Below, piece after piece: positions 27,001-31,605 of a stretch of DNA of 43,485 bases (within the stretch, counting starts at the first letter, position 1; the number at the start of each line of letters is the position of its first letter). The position numbers and the translations under genes were made by a program. The notes beneath the pieces are model-generated. The model searched no databases. It was not told the origin of the DNA and saw nothing but the letters and a program-made list of their open reading frames with translations. The stretch is taken from the NCBI RefSeq assembly GCF_000003815.2, contig NC_049987.1, positions 15,649,595 to 15,693,079 of the forward strand, written 5' to 3'. The stretch comes from Branchiostoma floridae (lineage: Eukaryota > Chordata > Leptocardii > Amphioxiformes > Branchiostomatidae).

Positions 27001-28175
27001 CGCGGGGCCTGTACGGATCACGTGACCTGTGGCCAATCCAGAGCCGGCGCCGACCTGTTGTCCATCGACGTAGAACGACCATCTGCCATCCTGACTCAGC
27101 CAGGTGTAGCACACTGTGTGGCATCTGCCATCGTCAAGGTTAAGACTTGTCTCATTGGTCCCGGCGTGTTTGTATGCACCGTTGATCCAGAACTAAAATC
27201 GAAACAAATTGCCTTGGTTTTGTACGATATAAAATCTTTTGAATCAAAAAACCCTCTGATCTTCAGCGTAGAATAATGTCTTACCGATGTCGACATGGGC
27301 ATTTAATTTCAATTTTCATTCGTAATTTGGAACTATTTTCACATTATGAAAATATCAATATTATCATCATTTGGTATTTGTGTTAAAGCTGTACTACGTA
27401 ACATTTGAACAAAACTTTTCTATTTTTTCTTTACATTGTTAGTTCAATCAACCCTATAGCATTGCATACCAATATTCAGGGAGAGATGCTGCGACATCAT
27501 TGTACCACATAAGCATGTATAAAAATTGTGATCTTCCAACCAACAGATGGGCACAGGCGGTTGGTCACTGCCTACGTGTTCCTTATGAGCCTGGCTTCCC
27601 AGTGGGGGGCCAGTTGACAGTTTCCTCCTTCAGAGTACAGTAGATTAGCTTTCTGTACAAGGTTTCGCAGTTTTGAAGTGAATATGACCTCAGATTGTTG
27701 ATACCCTACAAAATAGACTAAGTGCAATTGATTATATCCTATTCCGAGGTGAAAAAATTTAGAGTATTCAAAGAAGAAGATTTCCCGTGTACCCAGCCTG
27801 GAGCGTGATGAACTCATTACCCCACCCCATAGGGTGCCTACTGGAGGCCAGAAGTTGTTGTTTACAGCTAGGATGGTCTAGTTCTGGGGGGTCACTCCAA
27901 AAAACTACTCCATGTATGGATTAAAATATAATGAACACCGAAAAAAACACTCTCCGATCATGGAGGTGATAAATAAAAGAGTGGTACCCTGAATAGTCCG
28001 TAGTAGGTTAATGCAATCTGATCACCACTGAACAGCACCCCGTTTGTCGTGTTGGAGATGTGAAGTTGCACACACGTGGTCAGAGCATCGAGCCCGGGAG
28101 GCGTGGTGACGTTCAGTCGAACGTAGTTACTGGTCGATGCCGGTTCAGGGAAAGTCATCTTCTTCAAACAACAAC
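4035..28175 (-). CDS. Polycystin-1-like receptor gene, 31 visible exons, both ends missing
   Basis: Exons, 5' to 3': 28175-27988, 27192-26950, 26284-26119, 25536-25250, 24315-24174, 23402-23072, 21514-21222, 20296-20087, 19855-19664, 19516-19229, 17543-17268, 16939-16679, 16127-15986, 15798-15674, 15478-15344, 15025-14921, 14660-14604, 14479-14418, 14230-14096, 13743-13653, 13307-13141, 12989-12756, 12444-10989 (interrupted), 10407-10268, 9344-9110, 7846-7650, 7239-7079, 6415-6237, 6006-5858, 5557-5428, 4225-4035. All junctions agree in phase. The order GAIN-GPS-TM1-PLAT-TMs is diagnostic of the polycystin-1 family: large membrane receptors that pair with TRPP channels in ciliated or fertilisation contexts. 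Ligand and partner here are unknown. The first visible exon begins in phase 1, so at least one upstream exon exists. The channel-like C-terminus should lie left of the window. Confidence 0.9.
4480..4990. repeat. Degenerate tandem repeat, units of about 107-135 bp, in an intron
   Basis: The motif 'AAGAATGGACTCTTCC' recurs in diverged form near 4514, 4621, 4737 and 4872. A short C-rich block precedes it, and A-runs lie between. Spacings are about 107, 116 and 135. The repeat lies in the intron between exons 31 and 30, and no coding sense is seen. Confidence 0.45.
5040..5375. repeat. Dispersed repeat with GAAA microsatellite and terminal small hairpin
   Basis: Two similar blocks CAAATTTCAGGTCATTTGG and CAAATTTCAAGTCATTTGG (about 5080 and 5240) are followed by (GAAA)n and then CCATACCTTTGGTATGG, a small palindrome at about 5347-5363. 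This layout resembles the 3' end of short non-LTR or SINE families in invertebrates. The family is not identified. Confidence 0.4.
6237..7846 (-). CDS. Polycystin-like gene, exons 26-28: PLAT domain
   Basis: Exons 7846-7650, 7239-7079 and 6415-6237 encode residues about 1673-1851. PLAT blocks are YQLTVTTGSMFGAGTTSRVG, FQLGGSEGKT, VRGSTLHFVMPV, LHIWHENSG, SSWFLGSFVVRDVEKDVVHY and FTCDDWLSEHKGDGEVQKVV. The segment STEKELSSFSNVF and DKQLWASAI that follows is the polycystin-specific extension before TM2. PLAT lies on the cytosolic side after TM1 and binds lipid or calcium in the human proteins. Phases 0, 2 and 1 join cleanly. The order GPS-TM-PLAT separates this gene from adhesion GPCRs. Confidence 0.94.
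6440..6753. mobile_element. Dispersed repeat copy A (foldback ends), in the intron before the PLAT-end exon
   Basis: The left end begins CGTCGATAAAGATTAGACAT, followed by GCCAAAAAGCAGTTACTCAA. The right end is the inverted form, finishing AACTGCTTTTTTGGCA. The flanks AGTCTT(G/A)TCATTTA at about 6439-6452 and 6740-6753 form a 14-bp duplication with one mismatch. Copies B (9345) and C (10551) share both ends. A long target duplication with foldback ends suggests a retroelement such as a Penelope-like element fragment, but no coding region is present. Confidence 0.55.
7240..7649. other. Intron between PLAT exons 26 and 27
   Basis: I see no gene, repeat with clear ends or RNA in this 410-bp intron. 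Confidence 0.6.
7847..8440. other. Intron segment with no recognisable feature
   Basis: AT-rich intron sequence between exon 26 and a LINE 3' fragment. No open frame with coding character, no clear repeat ends. Confidence 0.5.
8446..9084 (-). mobile_element. 3' fragment of a non-LTR retrotransposon (same family as at 41.6-43.3 kb)
   Basis: The minus-strand reading IRISAHPLEIDKGRYKKSPA and CIYCTSNMVEDETHAFYF (9084-8902) matches the C-terminal zinc-knuckle-like block of the element at right (LRISAHCLEIEKGRHRNTPA, CPTCHENIEDEFHF). The first Cys-x2-Cys is kept, but the last His-x4-Cys is lost. The rest down to about 8446 would be decayed sequence and 3' UTR. It is a dead insertion in the TM1-PLAT intron. 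Confidence 0.65.
9110..10407 (-). CDS. Polycystin-like gene, exons 24-25: GPS motif and first transmembrane segment
   Basis: Exon 24 (10407-10268) ends in GCPSWKDNVKQWVLGDCD. Exon 25 (9344-9110) continues VKVDLEDAVVVGCKCRVTG. Together they give the GPS pattern C-x2-W, W, C, C-x-C. The cleavage tripeptide His-Leu-Ser/Thr is absent (RVTG lies where NHLTS is usual), so self-cleavage is doubtful. After IDLLVPNSINFINAFRNF comes the hydrophobic TM1, about VVFSTVVSEYILYILILVLL, and a short cytosolic link DFQHIRA. The NSINF form and the position of TM1 are polycystin-like. The 3' splice site of exon 25 lies at the very end of a dispersed repeat. Confidence 0.9.
9345..9560. mobile_element. Dispersed repeat copy B, abutting the GPS/TM1 exon
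   Basis: The left end (GTCGATGAAGGTTAGACATC) starts one base outside exon 25. On the gene strand the repeat therefore ends ...CATCGACAG at the exon's 3' splice site. The foldback arm GCCAAAAAGCAGTTACTCAA follows at 9380. The opposite arm is not evident, so the copy is partial; its right limit is approximate. Confidence 0.55.
9595..10078. repeat. Two direct repeats of about 85 bp, 390 bp apart
   Basis: The segments at about 9606-9685 and 9995-10070 share GATAATGTCAAAGGTCTA and the preceding CAGAAGCAGAAGTA block with a few differences. The intervening 300 bp is unique in the window. They could be the ends of a degenerate insertion or a local duplication in the intron. Confidence 0.4.
10551..10979. 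mobile_element. Dispersed repeat copy C, flanked by an 11-bp duplication at a splice donor
   Basis: The same family as copies A and B, with left end CGTCGATGAAAATAAGACAT and right end AGTAACTGCTTTTTGGC. The flanks AAAACCTACCT at 10540-10550 and 10980-10990 are identical. The right copy contains the 5' splice site of exon 23 (GT at 10988-10987), and the left copy repeats it inside the intron. Confidence 0.65.
10989..12444 (-). CDS. Polycystin-like gene, exon 23: GAIN subdomain B, interrupted by a transposon
   Basis: The exon starts at a clean 3' splice site (TGTTGCAG) with MSVFQKNPYSWAES and TGGQNISSPVAFVTM. The form 'vFqkNPySW...SPVvs' is characteristic of GAIN domains in adhesion GPCRs and polycystins. 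It reads on to RVVRVDGYETWL at 12014, then meets a TTAA-flanked element (11073-12013). Coding resumes at 11072 with KGTNFSISFVPN and ends GVENI at the 5' splice site GTAGGT (10988). With the element and one TTAA removed, the frame is continuous (CTT AAG GGG ACC) and ends in the phase the next exon needs. As it stands, reading into the element hits a stop within about 10 codons. Confidence 0.88.
11073..12013. mobile_element. piggyBac-like MITE (family 1) inserted in the GAIN exon
   Basis: The 941-bp non-coding element is flanked by TTAA on both sides (11069-11072 and 12014-12017). It ends in inverted CCCTCATCCGACCG. TTAA duplication and CCC-starting ends are hallmarks of the piggyBac superfamily. 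A near-palindrome TGGGGTCATTTTTGACCCCA occurs at 11115-11134, 11801-11820 and inverted at 11978-11997, as subterminal repeats would. There is no transposase frame, so movement would need a partner element. The interior is AT-rich. Confidence 0.88.
12456..12496. repeat. 41-bp inverted copy of part of exon 22
   Basis: The segment equals the reverse complement of 12810-12850 without mismatch. It lies 12 bases outside the 3' splice site of exon 23. Both sides carry CAGTACAA (12451-12458 and 12495-12502). Confidence 0.9.
12756..14230 (-). CDS. Polycystin-like gene, exons 19-22: GAIN domain, helical part
   Basis: Exons 14230-14096, 13743-13653, 13307-13141 and 12989-12756 encode most of GAIN subdomain A and the start of B. 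Blocks are: LQEIVEEIDISDLVRPENIL; ADLVSDLAEATRG and NMQTIANALVQTASLVVDML across a splice; QQVEMLKMEQKEMENT; and TAESIVTSLDHVADTLLALQ followed by DVLDLK. Exon 20 ends at 13653 with an apparent GC 5' splice site (AATG|GCGAGA); the phase on both sides supports it. A 41-base part of exon 22 (12810-12850) is copied inverted in the next intron. The domain precedes the membrane and carries the GPS. Confidence 0.8.
14418..15478 (-). CDS. Polycystin-like gene, exons 15-18: Ser/Thr-rich stalk
   Basis: Four small exons (15478-15344, 15025-14921, 14660-14604, 14479-14418) encode residues about 1049-1168. They are low-complexity and Thr/Ser/Pro-rich, for example SSYTTTSTTDVVRP, TWSTSTAEQN, ARTTTSS and STEPPLSLTTSATG. 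This is a likely O-glycosylated spacer before the GAIN domain. The first three exons are phase 1-1 and can be added or lost freely; the last ends in phase 0. The 57- and 62-base exons are the least certain, but both have clean AG/GT sites and consistent phases. Confidence 0.68.
15674..16127 (-). CDS. Polycystin-like gene, exons 13-14: fibronectin III domain 4
   Basis: This FN3 repeat is split over two exons (16127-15986 and 15798-15674) with a phase 2 junction. Residues about 960-1048 read DAPSSLRVSVAEATWMLLEW, SYQLDISDEYDSPI and YNVTNLIPETAYVIKMAASG, ending HRTG. The intron inside the domain is unlike the three preceding one-exon repeats. It is followed by the Ser/Thr-rich stalk. Confidence 0.88.
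16265..16562. repeat. TG-rich simple repeat, about 300 bp
   Basis: A run of (TG)n is interrupted by TACATGAATG and TATCTGTG units, giving a higher-order texture (for example at 16400-16440 and 16445-16530). It lies in the intron between FN3-3 and FN3-4. All long open frames on it are low-complexity artefacts. Confidence 0.9.
16679..16939 (-). CDS. Polycystin-like gene, exon 12: fibronectin III domain 3
   Basis: A phase 1-1 exon encodes residues about 873-959. It starts TDPPIGLGVDDWTTDTISIS, with strand B SWLPPKAVLTAYNITY. The E-F hairpin CELTGLVPGTRYDIGVVAVS is textbook FN3, and the exon ends AAVTG at the 5' splice site GTTAGT. Extracellular. Confidence 0.92.
17058..17171 (-). CDS. Possible phase 1-1 cassette exon between FN3-2 and FN3-3
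   Basis: A 114-base open stretch has a good 3' splice site (TATATTACAG) and a usable 5' splice site (AAG|GTTCAA), with phase 1 at both ends. It could therefore be included or skipped without changing frame. The predicted 38 residues are Ser-rich (SSCSILGRVDSSAGKNSAHF region) and match no domain I know. The 5' site is weak. The main gene model skips it. Confidence 0.3.
17268..17543 (-). CDS. Polycystin-like gene, exon 11: fibronectin III domain 2
   Basis: A phase 1-1 exon encodes residues about 781-872, starting VTPPPEDFQVVSITETSVRV. Strand B has VSWRKQ, the middle reads IGHRIWIARMDTGEIV, and strands E-F read VTFNDLRPAVEYVISATSIN. It ends at a 5' splice site GTAAGG after ACA-A. This is a typical FN3 repeat of the ectodomain. 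Confidence 0.9.
17544..18020. other. Intron between FN3-1 and FN3-2, left part
   Basis: AT-rich sequence with no gene, RNA or clear repeat ends that I can support. Confidence 0.5.
18021..19080. mobile_element. Candidate non-autonomous DNA element with 12-bp inverted ends
   Basis: The segment begins ACCTGCATGAAA and ends TTTCATGCAGGT, a perfect 12-bp inverted pair. The left end continues as a palindrome, ACCTGCATGAAAATGCAGGT (18021-18040). Inside, units of about 150-160 bp repeat in diverged form (about 18300-18460 and 18461-18620), sharing ATCGCAATGATATTT-like and CTCAAGTTTGATTT blocks. No clear target duplication is seen and the family is unknown. It fills most of the intron between FN3-1 and FN3-2. 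Confidence 0.45.
19229..19516 (-). CDS. Polycystin-like gene, exon 10: fibronectin III domain 1
   Basis: One phase 1-1 exon encodes residues about 685-780, the classic exon form of an FN3 module. Blocks are FSLRWKYPSAHLSG (strand B Trp), GCHIWYQD, YANVTINGLKSGTKYNVTVR (the L-x-x-G-T-x-Y-x-V-x-V hairpin) and a closing TG. Two NxT glycosylation sites (NVT) are visible. Extracellular, between the lectin domain and FN3-2. Confidence 0.85.
19664..20296 (-). CDS. Polycystin-like gene, exons 8-9: C-type lectin domain
   Basis: Exons 20296-20087 and 19855-19664 encode residues about 551-684. The long-form CLECT pattern is complete: CPYGWYPSGYVCYR, WHTANTRCRREGGRLATVKD, EEFWIGLSDLG, WVWTDGTS, FTAWGGNQPNYHEGD, FCASYWL, RWNDANC and KFICE. 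The six cysteines are in the expected places. The WND calcium/sugar motif is present. The usual EPN or QPD triplet reads QPN here, so calcium-dependent sugar binding is possible but its specificity cannot be called. The intron splits the domain after the WIGLSDLG block, with phase 1. Confidence 0.93.
20372..20660 (+). repeat. tRNA-derived SINE
   Basis: An A-box-like GCGTTGGCGTAACGGTTGGG and a B-box-like GGGGTTGAGTCC are spaced as in a tRNA. They are followed by a tail with GGTGTTAAAATGGGTACCTG, typical of invertebrate tRNA SINE bodies. It lies in the intron just upstream of the lectin exons. Confidence 0.5.
20661..21102. other. Intron segment between the SINE and the palindrome
   Basis: Nothing recognisable; AT-rich, no coding character. 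Confidence 0.5.
21103..21166. repeat. Perfect 64-bp palindrome (31-bp arms, 2-base centre)
   Basis: Arms 21103-21133 and 21136-21166 are exact reverse complements around CT. It lies 55 bases beyond the 5' splice site of exon 7, inside the intron. A loop of two bases is too tight for a normal microRNA precursor. Confidence 0.93.
21222..23402 (-). CDS. Polycystin-like gene, exons 6-7: laminin-G-like (concanavalin-type) domain
   Basis: Exons 23402-23072 and 21514-21222 encode residues about 343-550. The block VGRWPLNEQDGARDVTGNGN is the start of a laminin-G type-3 jelly roll. It is followed by AFLFNGSSHIRI, YTILAHVYMD, the second-exon blocks DGWHYVGGSYD, VWVDSV and YAGRISCLQLFDFSLNEHQI, and a closing Cys (EACEG). 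Junction phase 2 joins the exons through a split GC|A codon. The 1.6-kb intron between them (21515-23071) carries a GC-rich segment and a TTAA-flanked element. Confidence 0.88.
21600..21890. repeat. GC-rich island-like segment, possible mobile fragment
   Basis: About 290 bp of strikingly GC-rich sequence stands out in an AT-rich intron. Two related units are visible, around ACAGGCTTGCCAACGGGGCC (21720) and CAGGGCTTGCCGACGCGCCGG (21785), each followed by a GTACA(G/C)GCTC block. Open frames exist on several strands, with no recognisable protein. Confidence 0.4.
21999..22946. mobile_element. piggyBac-like MITE (family 2), complete, 948 bp
   Basis: TTAA flanks lie at 21995-21998 and 22947-22950. 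The inverted ends begin CCCTATTCAGACCGGG. C and G runs lie next to the ends, and the inside holds several TGACGTCA-type palindromes (around 22190, 22350 and 22600). No transposase frame is present. A partial copy lies at 3263-3685. Same size class and target as the element in the GAIN exon, but a different family. Confidence 0.8.
23530..23720. repeat. GGACCTGGACCTGA-type repeat, copy 1
   Basis: Iterated 'GACCTG' units (TCCGGACCTGGACCTGATC, then GGACCTGAACCGGACCTGGG) match in inverted form the segment at 41468-41572. It is a dispersed repeat in the intron between F5/8C and laminin-G exons. Confidence 0.5.
24174..25536 (-). CDS. Polycystin-like gene, exons 4-5: F5/8 type C (discoidin) domain
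   Basis: Exons 25536-25250 and 24315-24174 encode residues about 200-342. F5/8C signatures are clear: MSASSQYNN, GGWAPRTPDQREWLMVDL, VTAIITQGR, MVTSYSITYGEHSGDE, FPGNTDRNTPVRN, ARYVKFHPLTW and MRAGVV. This fold binds phospholipid or glycan on cell surfaces. The usual C-terminal 'E-L-GC' end is replaced by AGVVA, so the Cys that normally closes the domain is missing. The first Cys is probably the one in DNQCD, at the join with the pentraxin domain. The 5' splice site used at 25250 is GTAAGT. Confidence 0.88.
24340..25249. other. Intron inside the F5/8C domain
   Basis: 910 bp of AT-rich sequence with a short G-rich run at about 24375-24395. No gene or bounded repeat seen. Confidence 0.6.
25537..26118. 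other. Intron between the pentraxin and F5/8C parts
   Basis: 582 bp with no supported gene. A block rich in TACG/CGTACG words at about 26065-26105 may be a decayed repeat end. Confidence 0.4.
26119..28175 (-). CDS. Polycystin-like gene, exons 1-3: pentraxin-type domain
   Basis: Three exons (28175-27988, 27192-26950, 26284-26119) encode residues 1-199 of the visible chain. Pentraxin-like blocks are: MTFPEPASTSNYVRLNV; ALTTCVQLHIS with the first disulphide Cys; GLFR-FWINGAYKHAGTNE; DGRCHTVCYTW with the partner Cys; WSFYVDGQQVGAGSGLA; and VYTGDMSCLNVWDRVLSP near the end. The family folds as a lectin-like beta sandwich and often binds carbohydrate or phosphocholine through calcium. The binding residues cannot be judged with confidence here. 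Junction phases are 0, 0 and 1. The domain is extracellular and the most N-terminal one visible. A laminin-G-like assignment is the alternative. Confidence 0.82.
26520..26900. repeat. Dispersed repeat ending in a CA microsatellite
   Basis: The segment CTAGAGGGCCATTATCGAAC, then CCTACCCACCTACCAAATAT and GGCTTTTCGAGTTATGC, leads into (CA)n at 26866-26896. This is the usual layout of a short retroelement 3' end with a simple-repeat tail. The family is not identified. Confidence 0.4.
27193..27987. other. Intron between pentraxin exons 1 and 2
   Basis: 795 bp without a supported gene or bounded repeat. Confidence 0.55.
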
Positions 28176-28193
28176 CTGAAATGTTTCATAGCA

Positions 28194-28205
28194 ATCAATC
28201 AACAG

Positions 28206-28238
<33 letters not shown>

Positions 28239-28242
28239 TAAC
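28194..28242. repeat. (AATC)n microsatellite
   Basis: About ten AATC units just outside the 3' splice site of the first visible exon. Confidence 0.92.
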
Positions 28243-28520
28243 CAATTCATCTATCAGATTGTAATATATTGCATTGTGATAGCACATCGATATCACTTTT
28301 AATGGGGTTACTCCCGGAACAAAACGTCGAGTAAGGTTAGATAAAATGGCATTTTGACCTTCCGTTGTTTTCTCATTAATGAATTAAGAAAGAATGGAAC
28401 CGTAACGAATATAGATAGATGGGCATACAAGAATTCTAAATCTAATTTTTTGGGCCATATAGATGATGTCATCAGGTTTTATTGCCCCTATTAATATTTT
28501 TTTCTATGAGAAAATACAGC
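28243..28520. other. Sequence before the 100-base gap at 28521-28620
   Basis: No gene seen. The upstream exons of the polycystin-like gene are not visible here. Confidence 0.5.
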
Positions 28521-28620
28521 NNNNNNNNNNNNNNNNNNNNNNNNNNNNNNNNNNNNNNNNNNNNNNNNNNNNNNNNNNNNNNNNNNNNNNNNNNNNNNNN
28601 NNNNNNNNNNNNNNNNNNNN

Positions 28621-28730
28621 GCATCCGGTGTTCCAGGCGCGTTCCATGTTTGATACTGACCGGACTCGACGTTGCTTAACTTCCGAGATCTAACGAGATC
28701 GGGTGTATTCAACGTGATATGGCCGTAGGC
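28621..28730 (-). pseudogene. 5S rRNA, degenerate, 3' end in a gap
   Basis: Read on the minus strand it starts GCCTACGGCCATATCACGTT, continues CCCGATCTCGTTAGATCTCG and GAAGTTAAGCAACGTCGAG (A-box region), and ends CCTGGAACACCGGATGC. The last 7-9 bases fall in the gap. The C-box area is altered (CAGTATCAAACATGGAACG instead of the usual TTGGATGGG form), so it is probably a pseudogene rather than a working 5S gene. Confidence 0.8.
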
Positions 28731-28821
28731 GAAAGATGCTGTTTAGGAGGCCCTCTTATAGGAGCCTTTTTTGAGAAAAAGTCTTTTTTTGGGAAAAAAG
28801 TTGAAAAAAATAAAAAATGAT

Positions 28822-28852
28822 GGCACGCCTACAGCATCCGGTGTTCCCAGGC
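28822..28852 (-). pseudogene. 5S rRNA 3'-end remnant with T-rich terminator
   Basis: The minus strand reads GCCTGGGAACACCGGATGC, then TGTAGGCGT, the 3' end of a 5S gene. About 10 bases later comes a T-rich run of pol III terminator type. The next 5S-like unit starts about 90 bp downstream, as in a tandem 5S array. Confidence 0.6.
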
Positions 28853-28877
28853 AAAGGGACGGCCAAGTCCCTACAAC

Positions 28878-29074
28878 CGACCAATGGTTGAGCGACGTTG
28901 AGCAAGTTGAGCGCTCAACGGACCAATGGTTGAGCCACGTTGAGTAGGCCCTCTTGCTCAACAGACCAATCAGGCTGCGAGACCCCCATATGTCAGAGGT
29001 CATGAATCCAAGATGGCGGACTTCGGCTTTCGCCGGTCGAAGCGAGGCACATTTTTGGCCGTTATTTGGCACAG
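28878..29074 (+). promoter_or_regulatory. Candidate TATA-less promoter and first exon (CCAAT x3, YY1 site)
   Basis: Three CCAAT boxes (28881, 28923, 28966) lie 39-42 bp apart, within repeated ACCAATGGTTGAGC blocks. They are followed by AAGATGGCGGAC at 29010, the form of a YY1 site that often marks a start in TATA-less genes. At 29072-29080 there is a perfect 5' splice site, CAG|GTAAGTG. This suggests a non-coding or short first exon of a plus-strand gene. The part from 29052 on is repeated at 31277. Confidence 0.5.
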
Positions 29075-29266
29075 GTAAGTGCTATCATTTTCATTCTTGT
29101 CTTATTTTGTAGGTAATGTGGTGGTGCACATTGCTATCTAGTTAGAATTTTGGCAACGCGAGTAGATTTTAGGAAAATCGACATCGTTTTTCGCCCAAAG
29201 TCCCATTGTTTAAGTATGGGGATATCGTCGATTATGCTGTGAATATTACCAGAACTAACACTGCTG
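29052..29266. repeat. 215-bp exact direct repeat, copy 1
   Basis: Identical to 31277-31491 (offset 2,225). It contains the splice-like sites CAGGTAAGTG and TTTGTAGGTAATG. Confidence 0.95.
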
Positions 29267-29524
29267 TTATTTTGCACAGGTAAGTCCAACATTGCCCATT
29301 CTTAGCTCATCTTAAAGGTCATTTAGTTGTGCACGTAGCTGTATACCTGTGATTTTTACTGCCATGATAGGTTCTCTGAAAATCGGCAAGGTGTTTCGTC
29401 AAAAATCCCATTATTAACAGATGCTGTTTGGGTACCTTCTTGTGTATGGAAAGGGATAGACCCGCTTGCCATTAATTATGAGCTAAATCTTAACTAAGAT
29501 CGTTATCTATACCATCTGGTAGCT

Positions 29525-29798
29525 TTGCAACAATATTGTAAACCTGCCTTGTTAATGAGGTATGTGTTTAATAGTCCCAGCACCTCAAAATGTATTGGTA
29601 TACTAGATGCACCAATACTATGGCAGTACCTTTATTTCGGTTGCATATACATCTATGTCCTGTTCTGTTGTAGATACGTAAGTGAACCTAGGATATTCTA
29701 TACATTTTATATCTGCTACAGTTTTATAATGAAGCCTGTAGATGATGAGCTTTCTAGGATAAGAGGATATTTTTGCACACCAACAGAACGAAGACATT
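29525..29798 (+). CDS. Possible exon(s) of an unknown plus-strand gene, cut by a gap
   Basis: A splice-acceptor-like TATATCTGCTACAG (about 29708-29721) precedes an open frame MKPVDDELSRIRGYFCTPTE that runs into the gap at 29799. No domain is recognised. It would fit as a downstream exon of the promoter at 28.9 kb, but nothing else supports that. Confidence 0.22.
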
Positions 29799-30262
29799 NN
29801 NNNNNNNNNNNNNNNNNNNNNNNNNNNNNNNNNNNNNNNNNNNNNNNNNNNNNNNNNNNNNNNNNNNNNNNNNNNNNNNNNNNNNNNNNNNNNNNNNNNN
29901 NNNNNNNNNNNNNNNNNNNNNNNNNNNNNNNNNNNNNNNNNNNNNNNNNNNNNNNNNNNNNNNNNNNNNNNNNNNNNNNNNNNNNNNNNNNNNNNNNNNN
30001 NNNNNNNNNNNNNNNNNNNNNNNNNNNNNNNNNNNNNNNNNNNNNNNNNNNNNNNNNNNNNNNNNNNNNNNNNNNNNNNNNNNNNNNNNNNNNNNNNNNN
30101 NNNNNNNNNNNNNNNNNNNNNNNNNNNNNNNNNNNNNNNNNNNNNNNNNNNNNNNNNNNNNNNNNNNNNNNNNNNNNNNNNNNNNNNNNNNNNNNNNNNN
30201 NNNNNNNNNNNNNNNNNNNNNNNNNNNNNNNNNNNNNNNNNNNNNNNNNNNNNNNNNNNNNN

Positions 30263-31276
30263 TACACGTAACTGAAGCTAGGTGCTCATTTTGACTTGAG
30301 TAAGTAGAGTAAGATATTTTGTTATCAAGTGATGTACTTTATTCATGGTTGTGAATATTCTGCTTCAGAAAATGACCTTACTTTCGGAGGTGTCAGTCTC
30401 CACACAGCTTACCACATGGGGAAAGATCACAACAGCTGAGAGCCAACAGGTACTCTATAAGCAGATGTTGGATGGAAAGATGGTCACAAGCATCTCATGT
30501 AACCTCTGTGCAGTGTAGCTATTAGAAAGTGGCACAACTCTCGCACAGTAAGGTGTACGAATAACACTTGTTCATTGTTTTGCACGATGATGAATTCTTC
30601 AGACACTTGACACGGGGATGCTCAACAATTTTTGGAGCATTTTCTTGTCATGTAAAGGAGTATAGGTTAAATAGATTGCAAAGTGTTTTACTATAACTTA
30701 CAGATTTAAAAATAAAAGGGATCCTGCACAATGATAGCCATGTGTTCTAAGTCCTGACCAAGGGGGGCTGCCGAAAGGTAGCTGGCATCTCCAAGTGCCT
30801 CGGAACCCGAACACTCGGTATCATGTTCAGCTCCATATGATAATATTCTAATAAAAATTGTAAGTTTTATCAATAATGTTTGACCCACTGTTTGTCAAGA
30901 TATATCATTCTTTGTTTGGCTTTCTTTAAAACTCCAATGTACGAATTCTGAAGAATAGATTGATGTGAGATGTTTTTCATTGATTGATCAAGGTTTGGGG
31001 GTGTTTCCATAATTGTTTTGCTCAAAACAAATGTTTTTTATTACTTTGACCTAACACCTGCTTAGATTCTTGTTAATTTTTCCATTGAAAACCCAGAATC
31101 TGCTAATTATTTCATCTCAAGACACATCGGACACTTGTTTGTAACTTAAACAGTGATTTTGGAAATTATATGCATCATTTTTGGGGCAATAAAGCAGCAT
31201 AATAAAAAACCCTTCCCTGATCACTTCGATCACGATCCCAGGGTGAGCAATAGGGACTTGGGGGGGCCATTAGCCG
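30263..31276. other. Sequence between the gap and the second 215-bp repeat
   Basis: No gene I can name. At 30354-30519 an acceptor-like site (TCTGCTTCAG) precedes a short frame, MTLLSEVSVSTQLTTWGK, that ends in TAG. It may be a last exon or chance. Confidence 0.4.
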
Positions 31277-31491
31277 TTTTTGGCCGTTATTTGGCACAGG
31301 TAAGTGCTATCATTTTCATTCTTGTCTTATTTTGTAGGTAATGTGGTGGTGCACATTGCTATCTAGTTAGAATTTTGGCAACGCGAGTAGATTTTAGGAA
31401 AATCGACATCGTTTTTCGCCCAAAGTCCCATTGTTTAAGTATGGGGATATCGTCGATTATGCTGTGAATATTACCAGAACTAACACTGCTG
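31277..31491. repeat. 215-bp exact direct repeat, copy 2, ending at a 100-base gap
   Basis: Identical to 29052-29266. Its right end is exactly the start of the N-gap at 31492. Confidence 0.95.
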
Positions 31492-31605
31492 NNNNNNNNN
31501 NNNNNNNNNNNNNNNNNNNNNNNNNNNNNNNNNNNNNNNNNNNNNNNNNNNNNNNNNNNNNNNNNNNNNNNNNNNNNNNNNNNNNNNNNNNACGGGTCAT
31601 AAGGT

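Noticed and set aside
28743-29072. 109-residue minus-strand frame over the CCAAT blocks
   Set aside because: It reads through 5S remnants and the promoter-like repeat. No protein features.
30706-30888. 60-residue minus-strand frame (MGQTLLIKLTIFIRILSYGA...)
   Set aside because: No domain, no splice or promoter context. Likely chance.
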